Below are positions 24,111 through 35,927 of a DNA stretch of 64,000 bases, in pieces. The translations under genes were made by a program, and so were the position numbers. A model generated the notes under the pieces. That model was not told the DNA's origin. It saw only the letters and a program-made list of their open reading frames with translations, and did no database searches. Positions within the stretch are counted from its first letter, which is position 1. The number at the start of each line of letters is the position of its first letter. This DNA is from Capra hircus (lineage: Eukaryota > Chordata > Mammalia > Artiodactyla > Bovidae): the NCBI RefSeq assembly GCF_001704415.2, contig NW_017189517.1:11481167-11545166 (forward strand), given 5' to 3'.

Positions 24111-26200
24111 TAAGAGTATAGCATGGACAAAGCATGGGGGTGTGAAACCGTATGGTGTATTTGGAAGATGGGAATTAGTGAAGGTACCTGGAGAGGGTTG
24201 TGAGAGTTGGGGGACTCACTGGAAGTGTGGCTTGGGCAGTTATGAACTTGATTAGCAGCCTGAGAGAAAAGTCTAACCACAGATTTTTTTTTTTAATCTG
24301 AACCATATCATTCCTTTGAAGCCAGGTCCCTTGGAGTCAGTATTAGAACTCTGCCTCTACTCTTAGGATCCACAATTAAATTTAGAGGCAAGGTTTTCAT
24401 ATATACCTACACTAGAAAACAGAAAGACCTACATAGTATATGATACAGTATGCATGGACACCAGCTGAGGAGTGGGAGGAAGAAAGCACAAGATATATTA
24501 TTGGTGATTTATTCTTGAGGCCAACTTGAAGCCTTGGTATATCCCCCACCCCATTCAAATATCACACCCTTCCTAGGTAAACACTGCTGCAAACCACAAA
24601 CAGACTTCATTTATCAACACTAATGGATGGGAAGGAAGGGGAACAGAGGAGAAAAGGCTGGTGGGTGAAGGAACAATCAATTCATTTTTAGGTTGGAGAA
24701 TGAAAAAATTAACTGATCATAAATTCCAAGTGATTGGTTTTTCTCCTGTTTTATCATGAATAAAGGATCTGTTCACATTTTTAAAGTAACACCTCATAGT
24801 ACAAAATGGAATAAGCAGGTAGGCCAGATTCCTTCTTTGTGTTTGTAAAGGTGTGAGAATAGTAGTTTGTCTAACACACATCTGGACTCCCTAGGGGACA
24901 GAAACCCTTCTCGTCGTGTAGGAATACACAAATGTTTGACACTTCCTGCTGTATTGAAAATAGATTCAATTAAAATATCTGGTAATGACTCATTTTGATG
25001 ACCAGGTGCTTACACATCCTTATTATTTTGCCTTCAAGAATTTAATAGATTTGAAAGACGATCCCTGGGTGAATTTATGTTGCCCCTAGTAGAGTTTCTT
25101 TCTGGACATCATTGTGGAAGTCGTCATGGATGGCCTGAGAGAGGAAGACCTGGGGAGAGTGGAGTTCACTAAGAGTGAACTTCCTTACTCTTCCTTCGGA
25201 TCTGGTTGGCCAAGGCATCTATTGCCTTTAGAGCATCATTCTTCCCAGTACATTTCCATTGCCCTACACTACAAGCACCAGTGCACCTGTCTTATACTGG
25301 AAAGGAAATAAGTGTCAAAGTGAGAACAAAGTAAGGACAATTGGCTCATTCCAAGTTCATGTGGGACTGGAGTACAACTGCTCTCCCAGCATGCTGGAAG
25401 CAGGAAAGGCAGCCACATGGGGAAGGAGTATTAAAACTGTGGCTTGTGTCCAGATCCATTCCAGCTATCATCCCTTTAAATCATTCCAAAATAATGCCAA
25501 GTTCATATTTAGAAGTGAATTTTCCAGAGAGCCTACCTTCTGAATAGCAAGGGGAGATCTCCTAGTAAAACCATGTGAGTCCCCCGACTCCCAGTCAAAA
25601 CTAGATTGATGCAAATGCAAAGGGTCAGGGCTCCAGAAATTTCTGCTTTGAATAAGATGTGATGCCAAGGTTGCAGTGACTTTGGGGGCATTAAAGGTCC
25701 CATGGCACTTCTTAAAGGAGAGTTTGCCCAGACCGCCTTGGCCAGAGTTCACATCTGGTAATTGCTTCTGTTGACACTGGCTTGCCTTGTCCTTTCAGCG
25801 GCATACAATATTGCCTCACTCACATCCTGTCTCAGACCCTTGCATAGTGTTGCTATATGCTGTTAAATAGCAGTTGCATCTCACCCAGTGGGGAATGCAT
25901 GTGGAAATCCTTCAGGGAAAGTGGTGCAATAGAAATGTTGGATCGACAGTGTTTTTCTTTCGTGAGCCAGGAAGTGTTAGTGTAAGAAACAGATTCAAAC
26001 ACTATGCAGCCTAACCGTTAATGTGTGCAGCAGAGTAAGAAACCACCATATGCAAGGCCAGATATGTCAGGGATCAACAAGACCCCTTAGAGATAGGGAA
26101 ATGAAAGCAATGTTTTTTGAAGTAATCTTGGGGCATGCCCTATAAGTTCAGAGTATCATCTAAAGAATTTTGGAGTTTCTGGAAAGTAGAAAGCTTCTAT
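24110..26200. other. Intronic segment, no repeats or genes recognised
   Basis: Apart from diffuse AT-rich runs I recognise no element here. Frames such as 25114-25311, 25259-25543 and 25468-25752 overlap one another on different strands and show no domain, so they are not called. Confidence 0.35.
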
Positions 26201-26207
26201 TGGCTTA

Positions 26208-26430
26208 GGTCTCTGCAGTTTACAAAGTCCTTTTTATATGCACAAGCACATTTAATTCCCATAACCCTGTGAGGTAGGTATTACTGTTATCCTAATTTTA
26301 TAGCATAGGAAACTAGAGATGTGTGAGGTTCAGAGATCTGTCGAAGGTTTCACTTCCAGTAAGTGGAGGAAACAAAGGAGATAGGAATCCAGGTCTTCAG
26401 ACTCCAAATGCTTTACTCTTTGCAATATGT
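26208..26430 (+). mobile_element. MIR-family SINE
   Basis: 'gcagtttacaaagtcctttt', 'cataaccctgtgaggtaggt' and 'aggaatccaggtcttcagac' are in MIR3/MIRc order. Confidence 0.7.
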
Positions 26431-26494
26431 CAGAGCGTAATGAATGTGTTGGTTGTGGTTTGATAAACAAATCACGGGTCTGGCATATCATCTT

Positions 26495-26731
26495 GAAGTG
26501 AAGTGAAGTCGCTCAGTCGTGTCTGACTCTTTGCGACCCCATGGAGTGGGGCCTACCAGGCTCCCATGGACTGTAGCCTACCAGGCTCTTCCCTCCATGG
26601 GATTCTCCAGGCAAGAGTACTAGAGTGGGTTTGCCATTTCCTTCTCCAGGGGATCTTCCCAACTCAGGAATCGAACTCGGGTCTCCCACATTCCAGGCAG
26701 ACGCTTTAACCTCTGAGCCACCAGGGAAGCC
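26495..26731 (-). mobile_element. Bov-tA SINE, antisense, with internal duplication
   Basis: Antisense Bov-tA ending in 'gagccaccagggaagcc'. Near 26541-26590 the segment 'cctaccaggctcccatgg' is followed about 30 bases on by 'gcctaccaggctcttcc', so part of the body is duplicated in tandem. Confidence 0.9.
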
Positions 26732-26958
26732 ATGAGGTCCTAAATTTCTTGGGAATTCTGGAAAGCCCAGGTAGTTTTGACACCTCAAAGTTAGGGCCAA
26801 AATTTCAAAATGTTAACTCTTTTTTATTTTTTTTTAAAGAAACCTTTCTAAAATAGACCTCCTTACCTTTTATGACTACGTTGTACTATAGATAGAGATG
26901 CTTTAAGGTGTCGCTTCAGTGTCCAAGACTCTTCTTGGCTACCTCCGCCTTTGGTTCA

Positions 26959-27160
26959 GGGCTTTACCTGGTAGCTTAGTGGTAAAGAATCTGCCTGCAA
27001 TGCAGGAGACACAGGAGATGCAGGTTCGATCCCTGGGTTGGGAAGATCCCCTGTAAAAGGGCAAGACAACCCACTCCAGTATTCTTGCCTGGAAAATCCC
27101 ACGGACAGAGGAGCCTGGCAGGGCCACAAAGAGTCGGGCATGACTAAAGCACGCACACAT
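26959..27160 (+). mobile_element. Bov-tA SINE, sense
   Basis: Runs from 'gggctttacctggtagc' through 'caggttcgatccctgggttg' to 'gagtcgggcatgactaaag'. The 3' edge is approximate and I see no clear target duplication. Confidence 0.9.
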
Positions 27161-27838
27161 GCAGTGCATTTGTCTGATGCCAAGACCTCCAGTCCTCACA
27201 GAGTAACTCAAAGAAGTATTGTCTAGCTGGCCTATTTTCATTTTCTGGTCACTTCTGCATTGTTGGATAAATAATGATATTCTGCATCCATACAAGAGTG
27301 AGTATAGATTGGAAATCACTAGTTTTACAAGTAGTTCAGTTATCTGTTGGGATCTGTCTATTCCAATAGAAATTCATTGCTATGAAATACTGACTGTAAG
27401 AGCCATGAGCGTTAGGAAAGAGGAAGAGAAAAGAGCTCATGCAGACTATAGAAGGAAGAAGTGTGTATAAATTGAGCAAAACAACACATTTCCGGGGGGA
27501 ACAACATAAAACAAATATTGAAAAAACTGAAAGACATGGGATGGAAAAGAGAAATCTCAGAGGAGTAGTAATTGAGTTTTTAAAAGTATCAACTTGAACT
27601 TCCTGTAGTTAATGTGTCTCCCGGCTAATGGCATGATTACAGTGGCTGAAAGCTAGGATAAGAAAGGAATCTGGGAAGACATTGCTGGCTTCCTATTGGG
27701 TTTTGATTCCAAGGGCAGGCATTTTCATCAAAGCTTGCTTTTCTCCTTTGTCACATTGACTGGCATTTCTCCCTTTTTTACAAAGAGATTTTTAACCACT
27801 TTAGTGAAATATAATTTACATTTAATAAAATTCACCCA

Positions 27839-28347
27839 TTGTTGTTCAGTAGTTCAGTTGTGTCCGACTCTTTGCAACCCCACGGACTGCAGCACACCAG
27901 GGTTCCCTGTCCTTCACCAATTCCTGGAGCTTGCTCAAACTCATGTCCATTGAGTCGGTGATACCATCCAACCTTCTTGTCCTCTGTCATCATCTTCTCC
28001 TGCCCTCAATCTTTCCCAGCATCAGGGTCTTTTCTAATGAGTCAGCTCTTTGCATCAGGTGGCCAAAGTATTGGAGCTTCAGCTTCATCATCGGTTCTAC
28101 CAATGAATATTCAGAGTTGATTTCCTTTACAATTGACTGGTTGGATCTCTTTGCAGCCCAAGGAACTCTCAAGAGTCTTCTCCAGCACCACAATTCAAAA
28201 GCATCAATTCTTCGGTGCTCAGTCTTCTTCACGGTCCAACTCTCACACTAATACATGACTACTGGAAAAACCATAGCTTTGATTATACAGACCTTTGTTG
28301 GCAAAGTAATGTCTCTGCTTTTTAATATGCTGTCTAGGTTGGTCATA
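27839..28347 (-). mobile_element. BovB LINE 3' fragment (antisense) nested in L1
   Basis: About 510 bp of antisense BovB between two pieces of an old L1. The reverse strand retains disrupted C-terminal ORF2 segments such as [20 protein letters not shown]. Confidence 0.9.
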
Positions 28348-28794
28348 CATACAGTCTGAGGAGTTTTACTAAATGTATACAGTTGAGCAACTATCACCCC
28401 AATCCAATTTGGAACATTTCCATCAGCCCAACAATTTCTCCATGCCTGTTTGGAGTCACTTTCTGTACTCATTCCCAGCCCCAAGCAATCACTAAACCGC
28501 TTTCTTTCCCTATAGATTTACCTTTTCTGGATATTTCATATAAACACAATTATATAAAATATGGTCTTCTGTGTCTGCCCTTTTTCACTTAGCATAATGT
28601 TTTTGAGGTTCATATATGTTGTAGCGTATATCAATATTTTGTTCCTTTTGATTGCTGAGTAGTCTTTCAATGTCTGGATATATACCCCATTTTGTTTATC
28701 CATTCACCAGTTGTTGGTGAATGTTTCCGGATTTGGACTACTATAAATAATGCTGCTATGAACATTCATGTAGAAGGCTTTGTATAGACATATG

Positions 28795-29233
28795 TGTCAT
28801 GGTCTGTGTGCAGATTGGAAAAGAATTTCCAGATACAGTATTTCAGAAAGGATTGAGTTTATGAAAAACAAAGATTAGAGATAATCAGGGCACTGTGAGC
28901 TCAGGAGGCTGACCTCCTGACGCACCAGGGAGAGCTGACTGTTGGAACAGCAGGCTGGCTCAAGGGAGAGTTGACCCCTTTCATAGGCTAGCAGCCAGTT
29001 TTTATAGCTTCGAAACATAAAATTCCTGCTGGAAGGGTGGCATTAGGTGATTGGTTAGGGTGGGCATTTTTACCTAATATGGGGTCAGGGAGCTGGCCAG
29101 TTTAGATCAGGGTGGCTCATGGCAATGGCTGCTGTGGGGTTCAGTCATTTCCAGAGATAGCCTTATTCTGGGCTCCATGTCTGTGGCCTAGGAACAAGGC
29201 CTCACACCTGTGACCTTGGTCTGGGACTCCACA
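28795..29233 (-). mobile_element. Solo endogenous retrovirus LTR (antisense), nested in L1
   Basis: A 439-bp unit read on the - strand begins TGTGGAG and ends TGACA. It contains a CCAATCA box, then TATAAAA (+ strand 'tttttatagc' near 28996), then ATAAA, in the layout of a class I (gammaretrovirus-like) LTR. The 5-bp flanks are 'atatg' (28790-28794) and 'gtatg' (29234-29238), consistent with a target duplication carrying one later change. There is no internal retroviral sequence, so it is a recombined solo LTR. Confidence 0.75.
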
Positions 29234-29800
29234 GTATGTTTTAACTTCTTCTGGGTAGATACCCAGGAGGGTCATATGATAAATAAATGTTTAACTTTTT
29301 AAGAAACTCTAAACTGTTTTCCAAAGTGATTGTACCATTTTATAGTCCCACAAGCAATGTAGGAGAGCTCTAATTTGTCTGCATCCTATTCAACACTTGG
29401 TACTGTCATTCTTTTGAGTGTAGACTTTTAAGTAGATGTGTAGTAGTATCTCATTGTGGTTTTAATTTGTGTTTCCCTAGTGGGTCATGGTGGTAAGCAC
29501 ATTTTCATGTGTTTCTTGGCATGAATTTGTATATATTCTTTAATGAAATGCCTGCTCAGTCATTTTGCATGGATATTTTATAGTTTAAATAAGAGAGGAT
29601 AAGGGGAAAAAATGTGACTCTGCTAGGAGATCATACACTCCTTTCTTCTACATATTAGTTAGCTTGTTTCTCTTTCAGTTGTTTTGGGGCTTTTGTTTGT
29701 TTTGTTTTGAATAAGTGAAGGACTAAAATGGTCCATAATAGTTCCCTGGGTTAAACAGAATTTCTGAAGATATTGATAATCTTCTAAGAGTTTCTCTGTA

Positions 29801-29998
29801 GTGTGTGTCTGAAGATTGCTCAGTCATGTCCAACTCTTTGCGACCCCATGGACTGTATAGTCCATAGGATTCTCCAGGCCAGAATACTGGAGTGGGTAAC
29901 CTTTCCCTTCTCCAGGGGATCTTCCCAACCCAGGGATCAAACCCCAGGTCTCCTGCATTGCAGACGGAATCTTTACCAGCTGAGCCACCAAGAAACTT
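29801..29998 (-). mobile_element. Bov-tA SINE, antisense
   Basis: 'gctcagtcatgtccaactct' to 'accagctgagccaccaag', the antisense Bov-tA order, with a diverged 5' tRNA-like end. Confidence 0.9.
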
Positions 29999-30009
29999 AC
30001 CGTAAATTA

Positions 30010-30540
30010 CTATGGGTGACATATTACAAAATACTTTTTCATGTATCATCTCATTGATTCCTCACAGTTGCTCTATTAGGTACTATAGTCAGTCATCTAC
30101 CTGAAGTTTCCACATCTGTGGATTTGACCTACCTCAAATCGGAAGTATTCAGAAAAAAAAAAGTTCCAGACAGTTCCAAAGAGCAAAACTTGAATTTGCT
30201 GACCATGGGCAACTATTTAGAGAGCACATTACATCACGTTTACACCTGTATTAGATATTGCAAGTAATCTATAGATGATTTAAAGTATACAGAAGGATGT
30301 GCATAGGTTGTATGCAAATACTTTGCCACTTTATATAAGGGTTTTGAGCACCTGAGGATCCTGGTATCCACATGGGGAACTAGAATGAAAACCCCATGAA
30401 TACAGAGGGATGACTGCATTTTAATCTGCTTATTACAGATGAGACTGATTAGGGAAGTGATTTGTACATGTGTAATTAGTTGGTAAGTTGGTAGAGCTGA
30501 GTTTTGACCCCACATCTAGCTCCCAATCCTCTGCTCTTTC
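30010..30540 (+). mobile_element. MIR-family SINE split by a Tigger-like element
   Basis: Left part: 'catctcattgattcctcaca' and 'ctctattaggtact'. Right part from about 30420: 'cttattacagatgagactga', 'gttggtagagctgagttttg' and 'cctctgctctttccactcta'. Together they form the MIR3/MIRc core, with the foreign element at 30090-30417 between them. Confidence 0.65.
30090..30417. mobile_element. Tigger/pogo-like non-autonomous DNA transposon
   Basis: Terminal inverted repeats 'cagtcatc' (30090-30097) and 'gatgactg' (30410-30417) bound it. The interior matches the widespread mammalian Tigger-type unit ('gatgatttaaagtatacaga', 'actttatataagggttttga'). It lies inside a MIR. Confidence 0.7.
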
Positions 30541-31496
30541 CACTCTATCAGGCAGCCACACATAAAGGTCCACTCTGGTTTTTTGTATCAGAATTTCAGC
30601 AAAGCCCAGATTAGTAACTTCAGGATATCACTTGTGGGAATAGCTGTTTGATAAACTTGCAGGAAGCATTTCCTCCATTACCTGATTGAATGGTTTTGCC
30701 CATTTTCCCTTGGCCCAGATGTTTGGATTTCTGTATTATGGACAGCTTGATTGTAATCTGGAAACAATGAGGACTCAGAACATCTGTTGAGAGGAGGAAA
30801 GCTAATAGATGAGATGGCATATTCTGATTGGATATTATTTTAGGAACAAGTCAGTTTACATAAAACCAATTAAACAATGTTTGACAAAATGCTAAGTTGT
30901 AGGATCAAAATATTGTCTAAAAATTAAATGGGGAAATAAGAATACTAGTGTCTGTAATATTGGAGAAATTATTGTTTAATTTCTTATATTCAGTGTCCTC
31001 TAAGGTTTTAAGAATTTTATTATTGGGTTTGGGTAACAGTTCTGCATCATTCAAGAGCATACTTTTAAACATTTGTCTGTTTTGCCTCATAAATCACTGA
31101 GAATGCACCAGAATTTCAGTATTAATAATATTCATATGAAGATTCCCAAACTGCTTCACGTGGTCAGATACCACATGAACACAGAGAAACACATCCTTTG
31201 TTAGATGATGTGGCTTGTTAGCGTTGGAAATTGTGGCCATTATTACTGGGGTATGCAAAAGAAATATAAAACACAGTGCCTTCCCCTAAAGATCTTGCAA
31301 GTATTGAAGCTGTCAATATTCACGCACAGAGAATAATTAGCAAATGATATAAGTCAGAACCTAAGAAACTGCTAAATGGAGCACAAGAACATAAAAATTG
31401 TGACAAGAAAAGGATCATTGGAAGCTGAGTGCTATGGCCAAAACAGCTAGCACAGTACTGCACTCTAGCTATTTATCATCAAGTATACTAAAGTTT

Positions 31497-31710
31497 GGGT
31501 TTCCCTGGTGGGTCAGATGGCAAAGAATCTGCCTGCACTGCAGGAGAGCTGGGTTCAGTCCCTGGGTTGGGAAGATCCCCTGGAGGAGGAAATGGCTACC
31601 CACTCCAGTATTCTTGCCTGGAGAATTCCATGGACAGAGGAGCCTGGCAGGCTATCATCCATAGGGTTACACAGAGTCAGACATGACTGAAGCTACTAAG
31701 CAGCAGCAGC
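31497..31710 (+). mobile_element. Bov-tA SINE, sense
   Basis: Complete Bov-tA with an (AGC)n tail. Flanks are 'atactaaagttt' (31485-31496) and 'atactagagttt' (31711-31722), a 12-bp duplication with one difference. Confidence 0.93.
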
Positions 31711-32058
31711 ATACTAGAGTTTAAAAATTACTTAATACAGGTTAATTGTAGAAATTTAGAAATTACATAAAAGTAAAAATAAATTAATTCACTCCTAATC
31801 CTACCACCCAGAGATAATCACTGTTTGGACACATACTAACTGTATATGTGTTACCTTCAAACTAGTAAATATTAGCTGCTCTTAAAATAAATGGACAAAC
31901 ACTCCTCTATCCTGAAAAGCAGTCATTATCATTCATCTGCTCTAGCAATATACCTCTGAGTGTGTTTCCCAGAAATTTTATTGACGTGGTGTTTAAAAAA
32001 AAAAAAAAAAAGTTCTTTCAACAGGCAGATGGAAAGATGCTCGAAATCACTAATCATT

Positions 32059-32426
32059 CAGTTCAGTTCAGTTCAGTCACTCAGTCGTGTCCGAGTCTTT
32101 GCGACCCCATGAACCGCAGCACACCAGGCCTCCCTGTCCATCACCAACTCTCGGAGTTCACTCAAACTCATGTCCATCGAGTTGGTGATGCCATCCAACT
32201 ATCTCATCTTCTGTTCCCTTCTCCTGCCTTCAGTCTTTCCCAGCATCAGGATCTTTCCAAATGAGTCATTTCTTCGCATCAGGTGGCCAAAGTATTGGAG
32301 TTTCAGCTTCAGCATCAGTCCTTCCAATGAACACCCAGGACTGATTTCCTTTAGGATGGACTGGTTGGATCTCCTTGCAGTCCAAGGGACTCCCAAAAGT
32401 CTTCTCCAACACCACAGTTCAAAAGC
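32059..32426 (-). mobile_element. BovB LINE 3' fragment (antisense) nested in L1
   Basis: About 368 bp of antisense BovB. The six bases 'atcatt' occur on both sides (32053-32058 and 32427-32432) and the L1 reads continuously across, supporting a short target duplication. Confidence 0.9.
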
Positions 32427-32480
32427 ATCATTAGGAAGATGCAAATCAAAACCACAATGAGATCCACCTATTTGGGTGCC

Positions 32481-32677
32481 TTGTTGTTCTTTAGTTGCTA
32501 AGTCATATCTGACTCTTGCGACCCTGTCAGGCTCCTCTGTCCATGGGATTTCCCAGGCAAGAATACTGGAGTGTGTTGCCATTTCCTTCTCCAGGGTATA
32601 TTCCTGACCCAGGGAGCAAACTCTAGTCTCCTGCATTGGCAGGCAAATTCTTTACCATTGAGCCACCAGGGAAGCCC
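32481..32677 (-). mobile_element. Bov-tA SINE, antisense, nested in L1
   Basis: Antisense Bov-tA flanked by 'atttgggtgcc' (32470-32480) and 'atttgggttcc' (32678-32688), an 11-bp duplication with one difference. Confidence 0.92.
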
Positions 32678-33310
32678 ATTTGGGTTCCTACTGTCAATAA
32701 AAATAGTGAATAACAAGTGTTCTCAAGATGGTGGAGAAACTGGGATCCTTATGACCTGCTGATGGGAATGTAAGATGGTGCAACCACCATGGAAAACAGT
32801 ATAGTGGTTCCTCAAAAAATTAAATATTAAATTACCATATGATACAGCAATTCCATTTCTGAGTATATATGCAAAAGAATTGAAAGCAGAATCTCAAAGA
32901 GATATTTGCACACCCACGTTCATAGCAGCATTATTTACAATAGCCAAGAGGTAAGAGAAACCCAAATGTCCATCAATGGATAAATGGATAAACAAAATGT
33001 AGTATGTGCATGCAATGAAATATTATCCAGCCTAGGAGGAAATCCTCTCACTTGCTACAACATGGATGAACCTTGCAGGCATTATGCTAAGTGAAATAAG
33101 CCAGGCACAAAAGAGCAAATACCATATTATTATACTTACATGAAGTATCTAGAGGAGTCAAATTCATGAGACAGAAAGTAGAACATTGGTTACCAGGGGC
33201 TGGGAGAAGGGAGAAATGGGAAGTTGTTTAATGGATGAGAAGTTTTAGTTTTGCAAAATGAAAATGTTCTGGAAATTGGGTGCACAGCAGTGTGAGCATA
33301 CATAACACTA

Positions 33311-33428
33311 AGTGATGTCGCTCAGTCGTGTCCGACTCTTTGCGACCCCATGGACTGTAGCCTACCACGCTCCTCTGTCCATGGGATTTTTCAGGCAAGT
33401 ACTAGAGTGGGTTGCCATTTCCTTCTCC
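33311..33428 (-). mobile_element. Bov-A monomer SINE, antisense, nested in L1
   Basis: A single Bov-A body ('gatgtcgctcagtcgtgtcc' to 'gccatttccttctcc') without the tRNA-like part. The old L1 3' UTR continues on both sides. Confidence 0.88.
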
Positions 33429-34051
33429 ATACTAGTGAACTATATATTTTTAAATGGTTAAGATGGTAACTGTTATGTGTATTGGACCACAATTTAAATT
33501 TTTTCAGAAGCATTCCATATGCTCACCTAAGGATTAAACAGTGGATGAAATAAAATTTGTTTACATCAGGACTTAGAACCTTTACTATGCTAATATGCAT
33601 TATGACACTTCATGAAGAGATGTAACATAATGTGTTTTCCCAACTTATCTGACTATGGATCTCTTTTTCCACAGTATTATGGAACAAGGTAAAATGAGGA
33701 TTTCACCCTAGGAAATATTACTACAAAGTGTTGGTGATTTAATAACTTACCTCTCCAACAGACATTTTATTTCAGGAAGACACCTGAGATGATCAATGTT
33801 TATCCCAAAGGAATGTGTCTCTAGAGTTGGAATGTCAAGCCTTGCAAGTACCTAAGAAGGAAAATATTTGGGGACACAGTGCCACCCAGCACCACTCAGA
33901 TCTCTGCTTGTCCACAACCAACTCTTCTGCCTGCTTGCAAGTTCAGCCCTGAAGTTTGGCAGTTGAGAGAGGAGGCCATCAAGCATAGAAAGTATTCTTA
34001 GGGAGGGGACAATCTTTTGTATCTCTAATTATAAAGTTTCATGGTTTCATT

Positions 34052-34252
34052 GTGACTTCCCTGGTGGCTCAAATGATAAAGTGTCTGCCTACAATGCAGG
34101 AGACCCAGGTTCAATCCCTGGGTTCGGAAGATCCTCTGGAGAAGGAAATGGCAACCCACTCCAGTACTCTTGCCTGGAAAATCCCATGGTAGGCTATGGT
34201 CCATGGGATCGCAAAGAGTCGGACACGACTGAGCGACTTCACTTCACTTCAC
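34052..34252 (+). mobile_element. Bov-tA SINE, sense
   Basis: Complete copy ending in a (TTCAC)n tail. A perfect 14-bp duplication 'ttcatggtttcatt' flanks it at 34038-34051 and 34253-34266, and part of the body ('gacagaggagcctgg' region) is deleted. Confidence 0.94.
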
Positions 34253-34756
34253 TTCATGGTTTCATTAAGACATCCAGTCATTCTAGTATAGACAGCAGGC
34301 CCTCCTAAGCAGGAACTTCAATGCAGTGCTGGAACCTTTGGATGAACTGGATTCAGGTCAAGGGAAAGACAGTTCTCTGGGTTGAATATCTTGCTGTGTA
34401 ATTCAAAACGAGAGGTTGCTAGTAGGTTTAAATGTAGTGTAGTTGAGTTAAAGGAGGATGTCATAGTTAAAAGCCAAGAATTTCCTCTAGGAACAGGTGA
34501 AAAAACAGCTGACATTCCCGATTGTTTTTCTAAGTGTTTAAAATGACTTTTCCAGACCTAAAGCCTGTAAGCATTTTATTAACATTTGATTAGCAATTAT
34601 TCCTTACTGTGTTGAAGCTAAAATTAGATCAGGTTTCCTTGCATTGCCACACACACACAAAAAAATCCTGAGTCCCCAAAACTCAAGTCTCTTTCACAAA
34701 GAATCATTCCAAAATAATTTCCCCTTTTCCTGTCCTTAACTCTTCTTAACAATCTC

Positions 34757-34930
34757 TAAAAATCATAGCCTCTCAGAGCTAGAAAAGACTTGAAGCTCAT
34801 GCAGTCCAAACCCTTCGTTATATATGTGGGGAAACCAAGGCTCAGAGAAGGGAAGAGATTTCCCCCAAGACCCAGAGAGTGTCAAAGACAAGAAGACCTG
34901 CCTGTCCTTTGCAGTACACTGTGCTACCCC
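34757..34930 (+). mobile_element. L3/CR1 LINE 3' remnant
   Basis: 'aatcatagcctctcagagct', 'gaagctcatgcagtccaaac', 'aaaccaaggctcagagaagg' and 'gcagtacactgtgctacc' follow the mammalian L3 3' end. Confidence 0.6.
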
Positions 34931-35567
34931 ATTAGAAGATGATCTGCAGGGGCCCAGTATAGCTATGACTCCAGATCAAACTTGTTTATAATTTATTAGA
35001 CAGACAAATAACAAGGGCTTTTATTTGAAAGCCAGAAGGCAATTTCTCTTAGGTAATACAATTTGTAGGCTGAACATGAAACTTAAAACCTGAAATAAAT
35101 CAGCATTCATAGCATGTAAGAATGTACAGTCAACTATAATGTGACATTTTGTTTTATGTGTAAACATATAGCAATTAGGTCAAATATATCCGCTGGAATT
35201 ACTTGGTGGCTTTGATTTGTGCGGATGCCTATAGCACATTTATTCAGATTCTGAAGGGAATTGTTATTGTGAATTACCAGATTTTATAGGAACTCTGTAT
35301 TTGTAAATGATACACAGGCTATGTAGCTTAATAAAAACCAGGAAATAGTTTACTTGATAGGAATAATATAGATAAAATGTATGTTGCATAAAAAATGGGG
35401 GTGGGGTACTTTTTGGTAACGTTCATATTCACTTGCTAATTAACATACTGGTATGTATGCATTTAGGGTCATGTGCCATTAACCAGTTTAAGAGCTATCA
35501 ACAATCAACCAGTTATTAGGATGATGCTTCTGATGTCAACCTTGGGAGTCATTAGTCTGTAATCTAT

Positions 35568-35772
35568 GGGACTCACACTTGGTAGCTCAGATGGTTAAGA
35601 ATCTTCCTGCAATGTGGGAAAGCCAGGTTCAGTCCCTGGGTTGGGAAGATCCCCTGGAGAAGGAAATGGCAACCCACTCCAGTATTATTGCCTGGGAAAT
35701 TCCATGGAAAGAAGAGCCTGGTGGGCTACAGTCCATGGGATCACAAAGAGTCGGACATGACTGAGCAACTCA
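35568..35772 (+). mobile_element. Bov-tA SINE, sense
   Basis: Bov-tA body from 'gggactcacacttggtagct' to 'tcggacatgactgagcaac'. The block 'cttgggagtc' occurs at 35541-35550 and again just after the element, but not directly adjacent on the left, so the duplication is unclear. Confidence 0.9.
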
Positions 35773-35927
35773 CTTGGGAGTCTGATGTCACCCAGAGGTT
35801 TATTTCATTGTTCTCTTCAGGGATTCTTAGTATATTAGAATAGTTAGAATTGGGACATGTGGGTTTCAAGAGTTTCTTGGGAGAAGCCATCAACTACATA
35901 AACAACCCCAGTGCAGGTGTTGAGATA

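Larger units (their letters stand above)
27798..29570 (-). mobile_element. Old L1 (antisense) with two later insertions
   Basis: Antisense L1M sequence starts at 'tagtgaaatataatttacat'. It resumes after a BovB at about 28348 and continues to about 28794 ('aataatgctgctatgaacat'). It resumes again at 29234 ('tcttctgggtagatacccag') after a solo LTR and runs on to about 29570. The three pieces keep L1 order, so one old element was interrupted twice. Confidence 0.8.
32012..33510 (+). mobile_element. Old L1 3' half (sense) with three SINE/LINE insertions
   Basis: ORF2 C-terminal and 3' UTR sequence of an old L1 in sense: 'gaaagatgctcgaaatcact', then 'gcaaatcaaaaccacaatga' (32441), 'tttacaatagccaagaggta', 'catggatgaaccttgcagg' and 'gaccacaatttaaatttttt'. 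It is interrupted by BovB (32059-32426), Bov-tA (32481-32677) and a Bov-A monomer (33311-33428). Confidence 0.85.

Noticed and set aside
35541..35790. 'cttgggagtc' on both sides of the Bov-tA as a target duplication.
   Set aside because: The left copy is separated from the element by about 17 bases and the neighbouring 'ctgatgtca' block is in a different order, so the simple duplication model does not fit.
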